Assembly: GCA_006247105.1 (NCBI GenBank)
Contig: CM016925.1
Location: 1,736,001 to 1,800,000 of the forward strand
Source of the DNA: Giardia muris
Taxonomy: Eukaryota; Fornicata; Diplomonadida; Hexamitidae
Length of the DNA stretch: 64,000 bases
Direction of reading: 5' to 3'
Shown here: positions 33,101 through 42,800 of the stretch, one piece after another
Position numbering within the stretch: position 1 is the stretch's first letter
How the letters are laid out: every line of letters begins with the position of its first letter
Notes under the pieces: generated by a model
Databases searched by the model: none
What the model was told of the DNA's origin: nothing
What the model saw: the letters and a program-made list of their open reading frames with translations, nothing else
Program-made: the position numbers and the translations under genes

Positions 33101-36100
33101 TACGAGCCTCTTCTTCGCCACCACACATCCATTTCCACTGCACTTCGCACATCCGATTATATTCGTTCGCCTCCTGAGCTCGACGCCAATGCCTTAGAAG
33201 AAAAGGCCCGTTGCTCTACATATTCGGAGCTTATTGAGTCGCTTTCCATCGGGCCCTTCTCTATCCCGTTTCTCCTCGATGGAAGTACATCCTTTTCCGG
33301 GCGAGTATTGTCTCGCTTTGTTCATGGCTCCCAGCCCGAGATCTGCCATATCTTCAGCGCGGCTCTGGACAGGTTACCGCTCTATGATAGCCCGCGCATG
33401 CTCCTTGCAGCAATTGAGCACCTCACATACGGGCTTTATAGCGGTGGTGACATGCACCATGCTTACTTCGAGTTGATACTCCTTAAACGCTCTTTATTTG
33501 AAGTTCTTTCAGATGAGCTTACTGTGAGCAACATGCGGATATCATTTACGGGCTCTAGCGTGCATACCGTGGTGCATCCGGATGGCCAGAGAAAGACCTT
33601 GGATACTGCTTCGATCTGTCGTGCGCTACGGTCTCTTTTTGTCGAGCTAGGCCAGAGGCTTGTTGAGCACTGCGGGAAGGATGATTGTATGCCGCAACTC
33701 GGGATCATATCTCAGCAAGTCGCTGGGATCATTGCTGTTTTCTATTCCTTCGGGATGAATACCTTCGGTGCAATTCTGGTGGCGAACTTCTGTCAGACTG
33801 TCCTTCCAAGTACCGTTGATACATGGACCTACAACATGCATCAACAATGCCAGACAGTGGGTCAGAGTGCGGCCACATATGGCTTTTCAGGTACCTTTCA
33901 GAATGTTGAAGCGCTACCAGAATTTAAAGACGCTCCCGAAGAGACACAACGACACCTTGGACGCCTCTTCCGATATGTCTACTACCCGTTCTTTACGGAA
34001 CTCTTTGTGACAGGCCTTCCCTATATTCATGCCGCCTATCAGCAAATACGGCGCTATGCAAAGGCAGGACGAATCGAGGGCGAAATGATACCTCAGCCCC
34101 CAGTTGGATTGACATCGATACGTGCAACCCTATTTAAGAACGGAGCTGAACGTTCAGAAGGCTTATCCACTTGTACAATAGCAGGCCAGGATGAGGCTCA
34201 GACCCTAAGCGGATTCAAGGCCACCACGCCTCTCAACACAAATCAGTCTCAGCGCCAGATTCTTTTCACGGAGTTGGAGCAACTAACGATAGACCAGCTC
34301 GTCCCGCCAGTTATTCAGTACCTTCAAGACATGATGATTCACTGCCTATGGCGTTGTAGTACCAATGACGTCCCGCAACTCATTCTTTTCCTCCGAGACC
34401 TCGTCCTCCCTTTACCGTTCGAGTGCACAGACGTCTTGCGTGGAAGCTGGGAGCGTTATCACTATCCTAACTCCCTTTTCGTACGGGCAGTGTTTTACAT
34501 ACTTATTTCAAGCCTACATAGGATTCTTAAGTGTACTTATTCGTGCACTGATCGATCCGTCTCTAGTTTCAAGGCCGAAACCGATGGGCTCGTCCCAAAT
34601 AGTCCAACCGCATCGGATACCCTTCTTACGCACGTTATGCACTGCTCCTCACCCAATACTACGCTCACCTCTTTGACACATCGGACAGCCCTTCATCTCC
34701 TTCTCTTCACCGTACTTTATGACCGAGAGATCCTTAGTATTTCTAGCACAACCTTGGAACATCTTACGACGTTTGCTTATTGCATCTCTGTGCTTCCGCA
34801 CTTCTACACCCCCGAGGCCCTGTCGAGAACGCAACTTATCGTCCCTTCTGTCTCTCATGGATTTGATAGAGAAGCGGCCCATTTGGTCCATTTGGCCACA
34901 AATTATTCTATCTCGGCTCTCGAGACGGTAGCAGAGTCGCCGCATGACAGGGTTTCACACCTCGCCGATGAGCTTTACCGCTTTTTGGGAGCCATCTACA
35001 CCCCACAACTCATCATCTCTACCACTGGGGAGTTTTCAGCGCTCAAGGTACGACGGAAACGCGCATCTAAGCAGATTAAAGGATTCTTCGGGCGTCTAGG
35101 CCGATCACTTTCACGTAATTCGTCGGACTTGAATGTCTTCTCACGAAACCGACAGCATCAGTCTAGAAAGGGACGACATGCAGAGGAACAGGACAGTGGG
35201 GTTGAGGACCTCTCCCAGACCGGAAGTTTCACGGCAAGCTTTCGTAGTTCGATCCGATCGTCAGTGCGACAGCTGGACGATTTCGACACTAGTAGCGTCA
35301 TTTTCGACGGGACGAGCGATGCAGGTTCATTCTTCGAGTCTTTCCTCGATATCTCGGGAGACGTTGCCGTGACTCGGGGGTTTCGAGACGTGAACGCCAA
35401 GATCGTCCAGTATCTTGGGTATACCACTGTTGCATATGGGTTGCACCAGTTCAAGGCCGTGTTCCAGCACTTTCGGATCCTCATCTCCCTCATCAAGACG
35501 TCGTCGGCCGTCTCACGGATCTCTCGTGGTTCTATCTTGCAACCCACTTTAGCATTTAGTAGCGATCCGGTATCAATAGCTTCATCTACACCTCTGACGG
35601 CCACATCTCCGGCCACCCCAAAGCTTTCGACGGCTCCCGGTCCTCAGTCGATTCGCACCTCTCCTGCGAGTAAGATAGTTCAACTACCTAATAATACGCT
35701 CATTACGACCTATATAACGCGTCTAATAGAGACAACGACCGCCCTTTGCCACGCCTATGCAACGACCCCTCTACTAGGTGCGCAGCACCATCTCCGCTTG
35801 ATGGATTATATTCGAGACTTCATCAGCGGGTACAAGGAGTTCTTCTTCTCGAGTTCCGGGCTCTCACTCTTCGGACACTTCCAGATCTACGACGTCCTCT
35901 TCCTCTTTCGTGGGGCGGAGGATGAACGATTACGTACAAAAGCAGACGACCTCTTCCTCTACATCTTCCGGGAAGAACTTTACAAGACAAAGACCAACAC
36001 ACTCAGCTTCGTTCAGATCACGTCGTACATGTCAACTACCCTTGTCAAGGGTGAAAGCCTCGAACTCATACGAGAGGTGATCCGCGGGATTGCTGGGAAG

Positions 36101-38302
36101 TCCAATAGCCTGAAGACCTTCTGCAGCGACCTCGAACGTGTCCTTCAGGAGAAGCACCGGATCAGTGAGGTTGCACAGTGTAGAGACCCTGCCACTGGTT
36201 TGGCCGCTTGTGCCTTTGATCTCCTGATCAGTTTACATTTTAGTCAGGCGGAGGTGTATTATGAGCAGCCAGAACTGCGCTTTGACACCTTGAAGACATT
36301 ACGCAATCTTCTCCTCGGACAGGGCTGCAACTGCGAAGCAGGTTACTTATCCGTTCTGATGGCTAGCCTCATTGCTGAGTTTATCTATTCAGCTCCGACG
36401 TCCCTTGACACATATAGTGTCGAACATCGGTTTGTATCGGTTCTGGGTAGAACTGGCGGTGCCCCACTAACAACACAGCAAATCGCAACTCCTTCACGAC
36501 GGAGCGTCGCTTCATGTACGTCGACACCAACCTCGCACATCGGAGGACTTCGACAGACAATTCAGCAACCACGCATGACTGAAGGTATATGGCTGTTTCA
36601 GGAATACATCAAATCTTTTCGTCAGCTCATCCCAAGTCTAACGCTTCAGACCCCACGTGATGTCGTTCAGCGATATCTTGCTCAGACTTCTCCTTTGTTC
36701 ACCTTCGAAGACTTCAAGCATACTCTTCACCAGGCGGCAGAGCACTTCATTGAGGCACAACGACTCCGGGAGGCTTGTATTGTGCTTTCGATTCTCGCAG
36801 GCATATATACCCAGCATTTCAATCTGGAAATGCTGACTCAGACCATTACTGCGCAGAAGCGGATTCTAGACATGGAGACAAAGGCACATCAGACCCAACG
36901 CGCATATCTCTTAACTTTTAGTGGCTTTCCGCCTCGAATGCTTGGGAACACTCATAATGAGTACGTCTACATGAGTCAACTCTGTCTCGAAGAGTTCATA
37001 GATTCCATTCGTTCCTTTTACACCACGAAGTATCCCAATATCGTTATTTCTGGCCAGGCAGGCCATGGAGATTCAGACTCCATCTGTCGGATTCGAATCT
37101 CGCAAGTTGTTCCAGCAAGGATGACTAGAGATTCCTCACTTGCTGAGAGTTTAGTTCCCGAGTTCCAACAGGCACTCACGACCTATTACAATACACTTTC
37201 CGGCTATTCTGATGATGATCCATTAGACATAACTCTTACAGACCTGGATGTCCCTGAGACAACAACTAGCTTTTCACCAATCGCTCGGTTTGCAAACCAA
37301 CGTATGGGAGATCTCGGATTCAATGTATCTAGGTTTGTCACCTTTGCGACCGATCTTGCTTTCCAACAGGGTTACACTTTCATCTATAAGTGCTCGTATG
37401 CAGAGCGTGCTGAGGCGCCTGAGAACCGAGCACAAATCGATCGCTATTGCTTCCTTCCCGATTCCTTCCCCAACTGCATTACACGACAACCGGTGATCGG
37501 CTCTTACTCGCGTACTATCCCTCCAATTGTCGCGAATGCCTTCCGAATCGTTGAGCGAGCTGATACGATCGTCCGTAGCGTTCGAGAAGGAGCTCCCTTG
37601 GGACAGATCCAAATGCACCTGTCCGGCATTTTAATGGCCTATGTTAATCGTGGCCTTGTCCCTTTGGTCGAGACCTTCCTAAATCCCGTTCCTGGGACTA
37701 CCTACGTCGATCCTATTGAGTCACTAGGAGGGATCTTCACGGATGCGATGTCCCAGGCCATCAAAAAGCTCGCGAGCACTCGGCGTACTGAGCAATGGGA
37801 ATCGGATCGAGCTACTGTTCAACAACGCTCGCATCAGAACCAGAGCCGTCGGTTCGCAGACTCGCACTCACTGACAGACGAACTTCGACGTATTAGCACC
37901 AACTTCGACGAGCTGACTGACTTTCGACGTAGTAAGAATGTCAGGCTAAGTAGGTTAAGTATCTACGACCCTTCAAGTCCGAGGGAGTCTGCTACGACTC
38001 CATCTACGGGTGATGTCACATCGGATCTTTGCCCATTGAGCGATACGCTTGTATGGCAAGATACATGCCCTGAGGATTATCTTCGTGACTGTTTGATTTA
38101 TTTACTTGACCAAACGTTGGTTGGATTGGACTATTCAACTTGTCTCTGTCATCCAGGGGCTCATGAGAACAGTCTACAGAAGACTCTTCTGGCAGAATAT
38201 CGACAGCTCGTTGCAAAGATTTGCCCATATCTGCCAGGGTGGAATTATACCCCTCTAATCCATTTAACGAACGCCCTCGAGATGTTCCTTGATGAGCTTT
38301 AG
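30188..38302 (+). CDS. DOCK-family Rho/Rac GEF, 2704 aa (DOCK A)
   Basis: I choose the ATG at 30188 (after CACAAAAAGAACTC) because the open frame further upstream lies antisense to ferredoxin exons. A C2/DHR-1 domain lies at residues about 570-780 (NRLYLTVDRCLLARPSDFII...TEFKVELPLAITPLMHFFFT). A DHR-2-like exchange domain follows at about 2020-2650, including FDTLKTLRNLLLGQGCNCEA then GYLSVLMASLIAEFI (lobe A), EYVYMSQLCLEEF and YCFLPDSFPNCITRQPVIGS. DOCK proteins activate Rac/Cdc42-type GTPases to drive actin remodelling. At 2704 aa it is much longer than typical DOCKs (about 1800-2100), with Ser-rich inserts (nt about 35040-35350 and 37780-38020). The paralogue lies at 39859. Confidence 0.85.
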   Translation: MTPSLWIPSGAFADTREASTHHLTEVCVLDVDTAREVLGLDSIPIPKPSLRFTPAAPMEHDALPPHIASQLAGDAPLSLKAVAGMLRATRTTMHWPDDVPRLSVAHFQRSAEQIDESLAAKDQSSTRRAADFLLSGVPGFLPIAYPSAPTKEEVPPCLRLLLHFEGIDYGVKTIEPVWGQFSVYRRRLVSGDVVLVKLTETFYLDFTTGITGFDGIGIGTGSRGDGSRVCEVRIPLDRQYAIDDIVLVLILEQVAENNNNSRHASYARAWEHDQKARTKVGPIEKSLGPTTDTADDYEQIYARFPKQVQDAIRKEQNILATRALASWRRNGAMRLPVAVGFGALDLNELVTHPIPVETLESSTNPLVRHAHDVVQTRDKILISPYARYDLSNAWTFVTFSMGPEGMSITPQTFTQLLAEHYSSLLSKVLTPLPYIRARTRLVFLNTGYFQMKYKAVCIFTEHPTTTSLGPDMLVNQTATQLQTRRQLVEKNIRTGKPHRGLDGVEYPSALASMLAGAESQTLPLEPPDLLRLLLTRDPVSLARSFVDISVPITRVARNPKQLRNSYSLELDTFHEQFGCYSASNNHLFSNRLYLTVDRCLLARPSDFIIISVELRDSDSMASYSAIPAFYSRYSESYVPAAPRPQVLCDSVIQLGAGSFQPGMNGSNEGPILLSTQLSSCAAYNKGAYFGTEFKVELPLAITPLMHFFFTIYAFTPGGDKPDRTLLPGRPLGLDGAIEDTATSISRVNIAQHRGTDGVCTPIGYAFLPLQTKVNGELIPIGTNPITLCVHEQLTPEYLTHQTIPNRASSTLCVSCLAKSQIFVQQPELSLAFRELDRVYESLRDGPNASPRISFCASASDVGGAELASAELSPIIRCLIGRLETLRDALSVSNLGFAVHMPLLLWMTVLLLQRVSRMSNGPELMRTCVGVTRAVISACLMISHQPKASENRAFDVLVQALFDTCVYRTLFRYEPLLRHHTSISTALRTSDYIRSPPELDANALEEKARCSTYSELIESLSIGPFSIPFLLDGSTSFSGRVLSRFVHGSQPEICHIFSAALDRLPLYDSPRMLLAAIEHLTYGLYSGGDMHHAYFELILLKRSLFEVLSDELTVSNMRISFTGSSVHTVVHPDGQRKTLDTASICRALRSLFVELGQRLVEHCGKDDCMPQLGIISQQVAGIIAVFYSFGMNTFGAILVANFCQTVLPSTVDTWTYNMHQQCQTVGQSAATYGFSGTFQNVEALPEFKDAPEETQRHLGRLFRYVYYPFFTELFVTGLPYIHAAYQQIRRYAKAGRIEGEMIPQPPVGLTSIRATLFKNGAERSEGLSTCTIAGQDEAQTLSGFKATTPLNTNQSQRQILFTELEQLTIDQLVPPVIQYLQDMMIHCLWRCSTNDVPQLILFLRDLVLPLPFECTDVLRGSWERYHYPNSLFVRAVFYILISSLHRILKCTYSCTDRSVSSFKAETDGLVPNSPTASDTLLTHVMHCSSPNTTLTSLTHRTALHLLLFTVLYDREILSISSTTLEHLTTFAYCISVLPHFYTPEALSRTQLIVPSVSHGFDREAAHLVHLATNYSISALETVAESPHDRVSHLADELYRFLGAIYTPQLIISTTGEFSALKVRRKRASKQIKGFFGRLGRSLSRNSSDLNVFSRNRQHQSRKGRHAEEQDSGVEDLSQTGSFTASFRSSIRSSVRQLDDFDTSSVIFDGTSDAGSFFESFLDISGDVAVTRGFRDVNAKIVQYLGYTTVAYGLHQFKAVFQHFRILISLIKTSSAVSRISRGSILQPTLAFSSDPVSIASSTPLTATSPATPKLSTAPGPQSIRTSPASKIVQLPNNTLITTYITRLIETTTALCHAYATTPLLGAQHHLRLMDYIRDFISGYKEFFFSSSGLSLFGHFQIYDVLFLFRGAEDERLRTKADDLFLYIFREELYKTKTNTLSFVQITSYMSTTLVKGESLELIREVIRGIAGKSNSLKTFCSDLERVLQEKHRISEVAQCRDPATGLAACAFDLLISLHFSQAEVYYEQPELRFDTLKTLRNLLLGQGCNCEAGYLSVLMASLIAEFIYSAPTSLDTYSVEHRFVSVLGRTGGAPLTTQQIATPSRRSVASCTSTPTSHIGGLRQTIQQPRMTEGIWLFQEYIKSFRQLIPSLTLQTPRDVVQRYLAQTSPLFTFEDFKHTLHQAAEHFIEAQRLREACIVLSILAGIYTQHFNLEMLTQTITAQKRILDMETKAHQTQRAYLLTFSGFPPRMLGNTHNEYVYMSQLCLEEFIDSIRSFYTTKYPNIVISGQAGHGDSDSICRIRISQVVPARMTRDSSLAESLVPEFQQALTTYYNTLSGYSDDDPLDITLTDLDVPETTTSFSPIARFANQRMGDLGFNVSRFVTFATDLAFQQGYTFIYKCSYAERAEAPENRAQIDRYCFLPDSFPNCITRQPVIGSYSRTIPPIVANAFRIVERADTIVRSVREGAPLGQIQMHLSGILMAYVNRGLVPLVETFLNPVPGTTYVDPIESLGGIFTDAMSQAIKKLASTRRTEQWESDRATVQQRSHQNQSRRFADSHSLTDELRRISTNFDELTDFRRSKNVRLSRLSIYDPSSPRESATTPSTGDVTSDLCPLSDTLVWQDTCPEDYLRDCLIYLLDQTLVGLDYSTCLCHPGAHENSLQKTLLAEYRQLVAKICPYLPGWNYTPLIHLTNALEMFLDEL

Positions 38303-38350
38303 TAATACAGGATAATGACGCTCACGCCCGTCTCCTCGCAATTCATTTAC

Positions 38351-39424
38351 TCACTCTGCTGGACCTTCAACCCCACCAGCACCATTGTCATTGTCATTGT
38401 CACCCTTCTCACTAGCGCCCTCCTCTACGATGAGATCCTCATCTTCTACTGCGCTCTCAGTAGTACTCTCCCCTCCAGCGGGTCGGTTTTCGAGATAGGT
38501 CTTGAGGGTAGCTGCAGCCTCCTCCTCAACCTTCTTGATATCCTCTGGAGTCATGTTCTTCCATTCGTCCCACCAAAGGCAACTCTTCTTGTGAGTCTCG
38601 GTGAAGACTCGTTCCATCTTGCGAGCTAGGAAGCCCTCGATGAGCTTCTCCCCTGGGAAGGCCGTATGGATCTTCAGGATCTTATAGACGACGCAATGAT
38701 CACCTCCGCTCTCGGCGGAAATTCGCTTAATGTCAGCCTTCTGGGACTCGGGGTCCGTGGGGGTGAACTCACGACCATCCTTCTTCGCGTTACGCTTGTC
38801 GCGGGCCTCCTTCTTCTTGTCGATGGCAAGAGGCGTTGAGACGTCACAATAGATACGTTCGATGACGCCTCCTTTCGCTTCAACGAAGTCCAAACGGTTC
38901 ATCCCATCGGTTGCCTGTTGCTCCTTAGCAGCCTTGAGGTCTGCCTTCTTCTCCTCCTTGCCCTTCTTTTCTAGCGTGAAAGATGCGGGGATGCTCGCGC
39001 GGACCTCCTCGGGGAGGGCGAAGGCAGTCTTGCTGTACCTAGCGTTCTTTTCGGCGGGGTAGACCCAGGTTTCAACGCTCATCGCCAGCTTATCGGGATA
39101 TCCTGGGTTATGATACGTCGTGATTGTGTGAGGGAATGCGTTGTAGCAAGTCTCCTCCATCTTGAGTCCCTTCTTGGGGATGAACGCCGCGATAGCCTTT
39201 GGGACCATCCTTGAGAGGTGCATGATCTTGAAGGTGTAAATCCCCTCTTCCTCCTTACCCGAGGGGAGAGTTCGCTTGTAAGGCTCGTTCTTCAGGACCT
39301 CGAAGCCATCAGCAGACCTCGAGGTCGTGGCCTCAACAGTGGCGCGTGCGACCATGTATAACTGGCCAATGCGGTACTTCTCGATCGAGTAAGGCAGGGG
39401 GATCGCGTATACAACATATCGCAT
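38351..39424 (-). CDS. Phosphatidylinositol transfer protein (PITP, StART-like)
   Basis: The 357-aa protein opens with MRYVVYAIPLPYSIEKYRIG, then QLYMVARATVEATTSRSADG and FEVLKNEPY, the hallmark PITP N-terminus. Further matches are YTFKIMHLSRMVPKAIAAFI, YNAFPHTITTYHNPGYPDKL, ETWVYP and, near the end, KMERVFTETHKKSCLWWDEW then K..TPEDIKKVEEEA. PITPs exchange PI and PC between membranes and feed phosphoinositide synthesis. Oddities are a Lys-rich insertion at about 155-210 and an acidic, disordered C-terminal tail. The Trp-Trp membrane-docking pair of metazoan PITPs (before the VENFI-type helix) is replaced by AFPGE. The gene sits between two DOCK genes, a suggestive but unproven lipid/GTPase signalling context. 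Confidence 0.92.
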   Translation of the reverse strand: MRYVVYAIPLPYSIEKYRIGQLYMVARATVEATTSRSADGFEVLKNEPYKRTLPSGKEEEGIYTFKIMHLSRMVPKAIAAFIPKKGLKMEETCYNAFPHTITTYHNPGYPDKLAMSVETWVYPAEKNARYSKTAFALPEEVRASIPASFTLEKKGKEEKKADLKAAKEQQATDGMNRLDFVEAKGGVIERIYCDVSTPLAIDKKKEARDKRNAKKDGREFTPTDPESQKADIKRISAESGGDHCVVYKILKIHTAFPGEKLIEGFLARKMERVFTETHKKSCLWWDEWKNMTPEDIKKVEEEAAATLKTYLENRPAGGESTTESAVEDEDLIVEEGASEKGDNDNDNGAGGVEGPAE

Positions 39425-39425
39425 T

Positions 39426-39432
39426 TTTTACT
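39426..39432 (-). terminator. AGTAAAA signal between stop and next ATG
   Basis: Minus-strand TAGTAAAAAATG: the NTF2-like stop overlaps the signal, which abuts the PITP start codon. Confidence 0.55.
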
Positions 39433-39844
39433 AACCAGCAATAGGCATGAGATGGCTTGTAATGGATTGAACAGTGAGACTAGGGGGCCCAGTTCCCTTC
39501 AGCTTCCGAACGATGACGGTATCGCTCGTCATGAATGGCTCCGTCTTGGCATCCCACTTCGCGGTCACGTGGAGGAGAAAGCCTTCATCCATCGGGACTA
39601 TACTGTACATCTGTATCGTCACCTTCTCGATGTTCTGGAAGATGGTGCACATCTCTTGGACTATTGATACGGGGTCTGACTTTGTTTGATATTGCGACTC
39701 TCCTTTGGCATCACAGATCCGATAGGTATAGGTGCAGGGCGAGGGGAGCGCCTCTTGTAGCTCAAGTGGGTTGATGGCGATGCTATCGTAGAAGTACTTC
39801 ATGAAGGCCATTGCTAACTCCGTATATCGACGGCCTTCCACCAT
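39431..39844 (-). CDS. NTF2-like domain protein, 137 aa
   Basis: The single domain opens RRYTELAMAFMKYFYDSIAI, the NTF2-type A..F...YY helix. It continues with the TKSDPVSIVQEMCTIFQNIE helix and strands KVTIQMYSIVPMDEGFLLHV and EPFMTSDTVIVRKL. Family members import RanGDP (NTF2), pair with mRNA exporters, or form ligand-binding dimers; the sequence does not show which. It ends TAGTAAAAAATG: the stop, an AGTAAAA signal and the ATG of the downstream PITP gene are packed into 12 nt. It lies divergently from the large DOCK B gene, 14 nt apart. Confidence in the fold is moderate, because NTF2-like proteins diverge strongly. Confidence 0.72.
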   Translation of the reverse strand: MVEGRRYTELAMAFMKYFYDSIAINPLELQEALPSPCTYTYRICDAKGESQYQTKSDPVSIVQEMCTIFQNIEKVTIQMYSIVPMDEGFLLHVTAKWDAKTEPFMTSDTVIVRKLKGTGPPSLTVQSITSHLMPIAG

Positions 39845-39858
39845 TTTTTAGTGCTAAG
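39845..39858. promoter_or_regulatory. 14-nt bidirectional start region
   Basis: The gap between divergent starts is TTTTTAGTGCTAAG. A T-run (A-run on the minus strand) abuts the NTF2-like ATG. Confidence 0.5.
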
Positions 39859-42800
39859 ATGAATCAGAGAGTCCCCTTCGATTATGACGCATTCCTACGA
39901 GATGCTGGAGAGGAATACCATCGCTGTTTGGCTGAGCAGCAACGCCCACGCTTAGTTCCTACCCCCGGGCCTACTCAATTAGAGATCTCCATCCTACCAG
40001 GCCTCAATGGTATTAACCTTGAAACCGATCTGAAACACTCCCCTACCGAGCCGGATTTTAGTGAGCCCATCAAAAGGAGTGGACAAGGACCGTCACAAGA
40101 GCTTCCTCCACACGTCCGAAGGATTGTCTCCTCCTTCATGACGCAACCGGAATATGTCGAGGCTGAGCTCGATGATATTCGACAGGTGTGTAAGTCGGCG
40201 CTCAACGCCTTTGATACACATCTTAGAGGCGTTCACGATCTGACTACACATCAAGAGGGTTCAGTCGCTGCTGCTTTATCTGCGGTTCAAGATCTTGGTT
40301 ATCTAAGAAAACGCTTGGCTATAGACCCATCCGCGATCCTTGAAGGGGCATACCTTGGGCGAATTCCACTACCCTGTACGCCCTCGTCGAACATTCCTCC
40401 CCCACGCTTCATACATCCACCCATCCTTCGGGTATGCATGGGACTTCAACGGTTGACAGTGGGATTACAGACGCGCGACCTGGTTGAACCCTTCTTTGGG
40501 ACTGCCGCTTTATATTACAAGGGTGGAACCGATTCTCTCGTCCAAATGTCAGAGTCTGTAAGCTTCAACTTCACACCAATGTCTGTGTATTCACTCGGAA
40601 GTGCGGTCGACTCGACACCTTCAACGACAAGGAATGGTTCTGGCATATCTCTTGTCACTCCTATAGAAATGCAGCGAAGAATCAGCTCATCAACGCGCTC
40701 AATTGTCTGGGCGGCTGATCGGTCTCGGCTTGTCGAGTTTTCCATTCCGATTTCAGCGCAGCTTCAAATCTCGAACATCTACCTTGTCATCTTTCTTGAG
40801 CGATCCATAGGGATCTCGGGAGAGGATGCACACGCGTTCTATGACAAGGTTTACGACCTGGAGGGGAGGGCACTGGCAGATGATAAGATCTACCAAGCCA
40901 TCTGTGGATATGGTGAAAAGTTATCAACTCTTGCTGGAAAGATCGCCTCGCATGACATCCGAACCATTGCCAGTCTTTTTCATCATATGCAAGGCCATCC
41001 GGACGTGGCAGACAACTATTCGTTCGTACGAGACATTCGACATACGAACGCCTTAGCAACCACGCGTCTCTTCAGCCTGATGGAAGGCTACGGCAACGAC
41101 ATTGCCATCGAGCTGACTCGGTACTTGAATAACGTGAAGCAACAGATGTATAGCACGGGTTGTCTTCGAGAGCCTTTCGCCGTGAGCATCACCCCATTCG
41201 GGAAGCTAGCCATCAACAAACGAGGTTCGACGAGGAGTAATTCCGATACCCGTAACCGTCTTGCCTCAGACTCGAGCATTGAACGCCCTACTGAGCCTGA
41301 CGAGTCCTATATGAACATGGTAACAAGAAGTAGCTTGAGTCAAACGTATCAGAACCCCTTACGAGGAACCATTCGTGGTCTGAACCTGTTGATGCCAGCT
41401 CGTCAGCACCAATCCAGAGGGGAGGATAATAAGACGAATAAGGTGATTCCCTATTCCATTCTACAGCTTGAAGATTATATCATTGATGCGATGCAATCCT
41501 ACGATAGCCAGGCATCTGTCACAAGACTGAAAGGAACAGAAGCTAGAGGTGAGTCTCTAGTCAATTTTAAACGGACTCGTCTCCTTACCGACCTCAAACG
41601 GCGTTGTTCTAAGGAGCAGTCCCACGAGTTCCATGCCCTTTGCGAACGAATCATTGACTACTATCAAGATTCTCTAGCCAGAGGTGATTATACTAGTACC
41701 GTCATACGCCAAGGTAAGTCTCAAGGGGAGCTTCCCGAGTGCTCACAGCTGTTCCAACAGCTTTCCGACATCCCCCAAGTCCTTCAAGACTCGCAACTCC
41801 AATCGCATGACCAAACCGATGGAATCGCAGACTTGATCTCCCAATACATGCAGAGTGGAACTCCCATTCATCCGTTTGCCCCCACAAGCCATGTCATCTC
41901 GAACTTCATTCGGCTATCACGCGGGTTCTCAACGGCTGAGCGCATCTCGAGTATCTTGACCGGGTTATGTAACGATCAAACGATAGGCCGACGTAGAGCT
42001 CTCCGTTACGTCAACCTTCACATCACCCTTTCAACCAATACGTTTGCATCGAACGACGATGTCTCCTTGAACATCTATGCACCGGGCCAGCTCGCAAACA
42101 CGTTGACGACTAATTTCACGCATGACCTCTCACACGACACGGAGCTTGCGCTTTTACGGTTTACCATGCACCTTCTCCTCAACGATAGGCGTGAGGAACT
42201 ACAGATGATGTTCAAGTACAATCTCATCTCTCCAGAACTGCTTTCTCGAAGTTTAACATTTGCGGCAATGGAGAGACAGAACCTCAAGGTTCATCATCTA
42301 TACCTTGCCCATCGGAACCCCGTCACAGTCCTGTTTCACGACCATCAGTTCCGTTATGTCAATGGTATGTATTTGCACGACAGGTTGCGTGGAGACATGT
42401 ATCACCCGGCGAACATGTCCGTACGCCAGCTCATGGGCTTTTCGTATTCGAGCACCGTTGCAATCAAGGCCCAATTCCAGAACCAGCTCTTCGTGTACCC
42501 GCAATACCTCAGCATTATAAGCACGAACCAGAAGTATCGGTCCTTCTTCTTGAAGATTGAGCTGCGGGTGGGAGATACGTGTAGCTCTAGTGAGATCCGT
42601 CGTGCCATATATCCGAAACTGCATGGCTACATCACCTCCAGGGAGAAGCCCTTTAATCTGTGCCACTTGACTCCGGCCATTACTGGGACACGGATGGCTT
42701 ATCTATATGACGAGATCAAGATCGAGCTTCCACTCAATCTCCCACTCGATGCGCACATCTTTTTCACATTGTATGGGATAACCGACAGCAAGAAGAAGAG

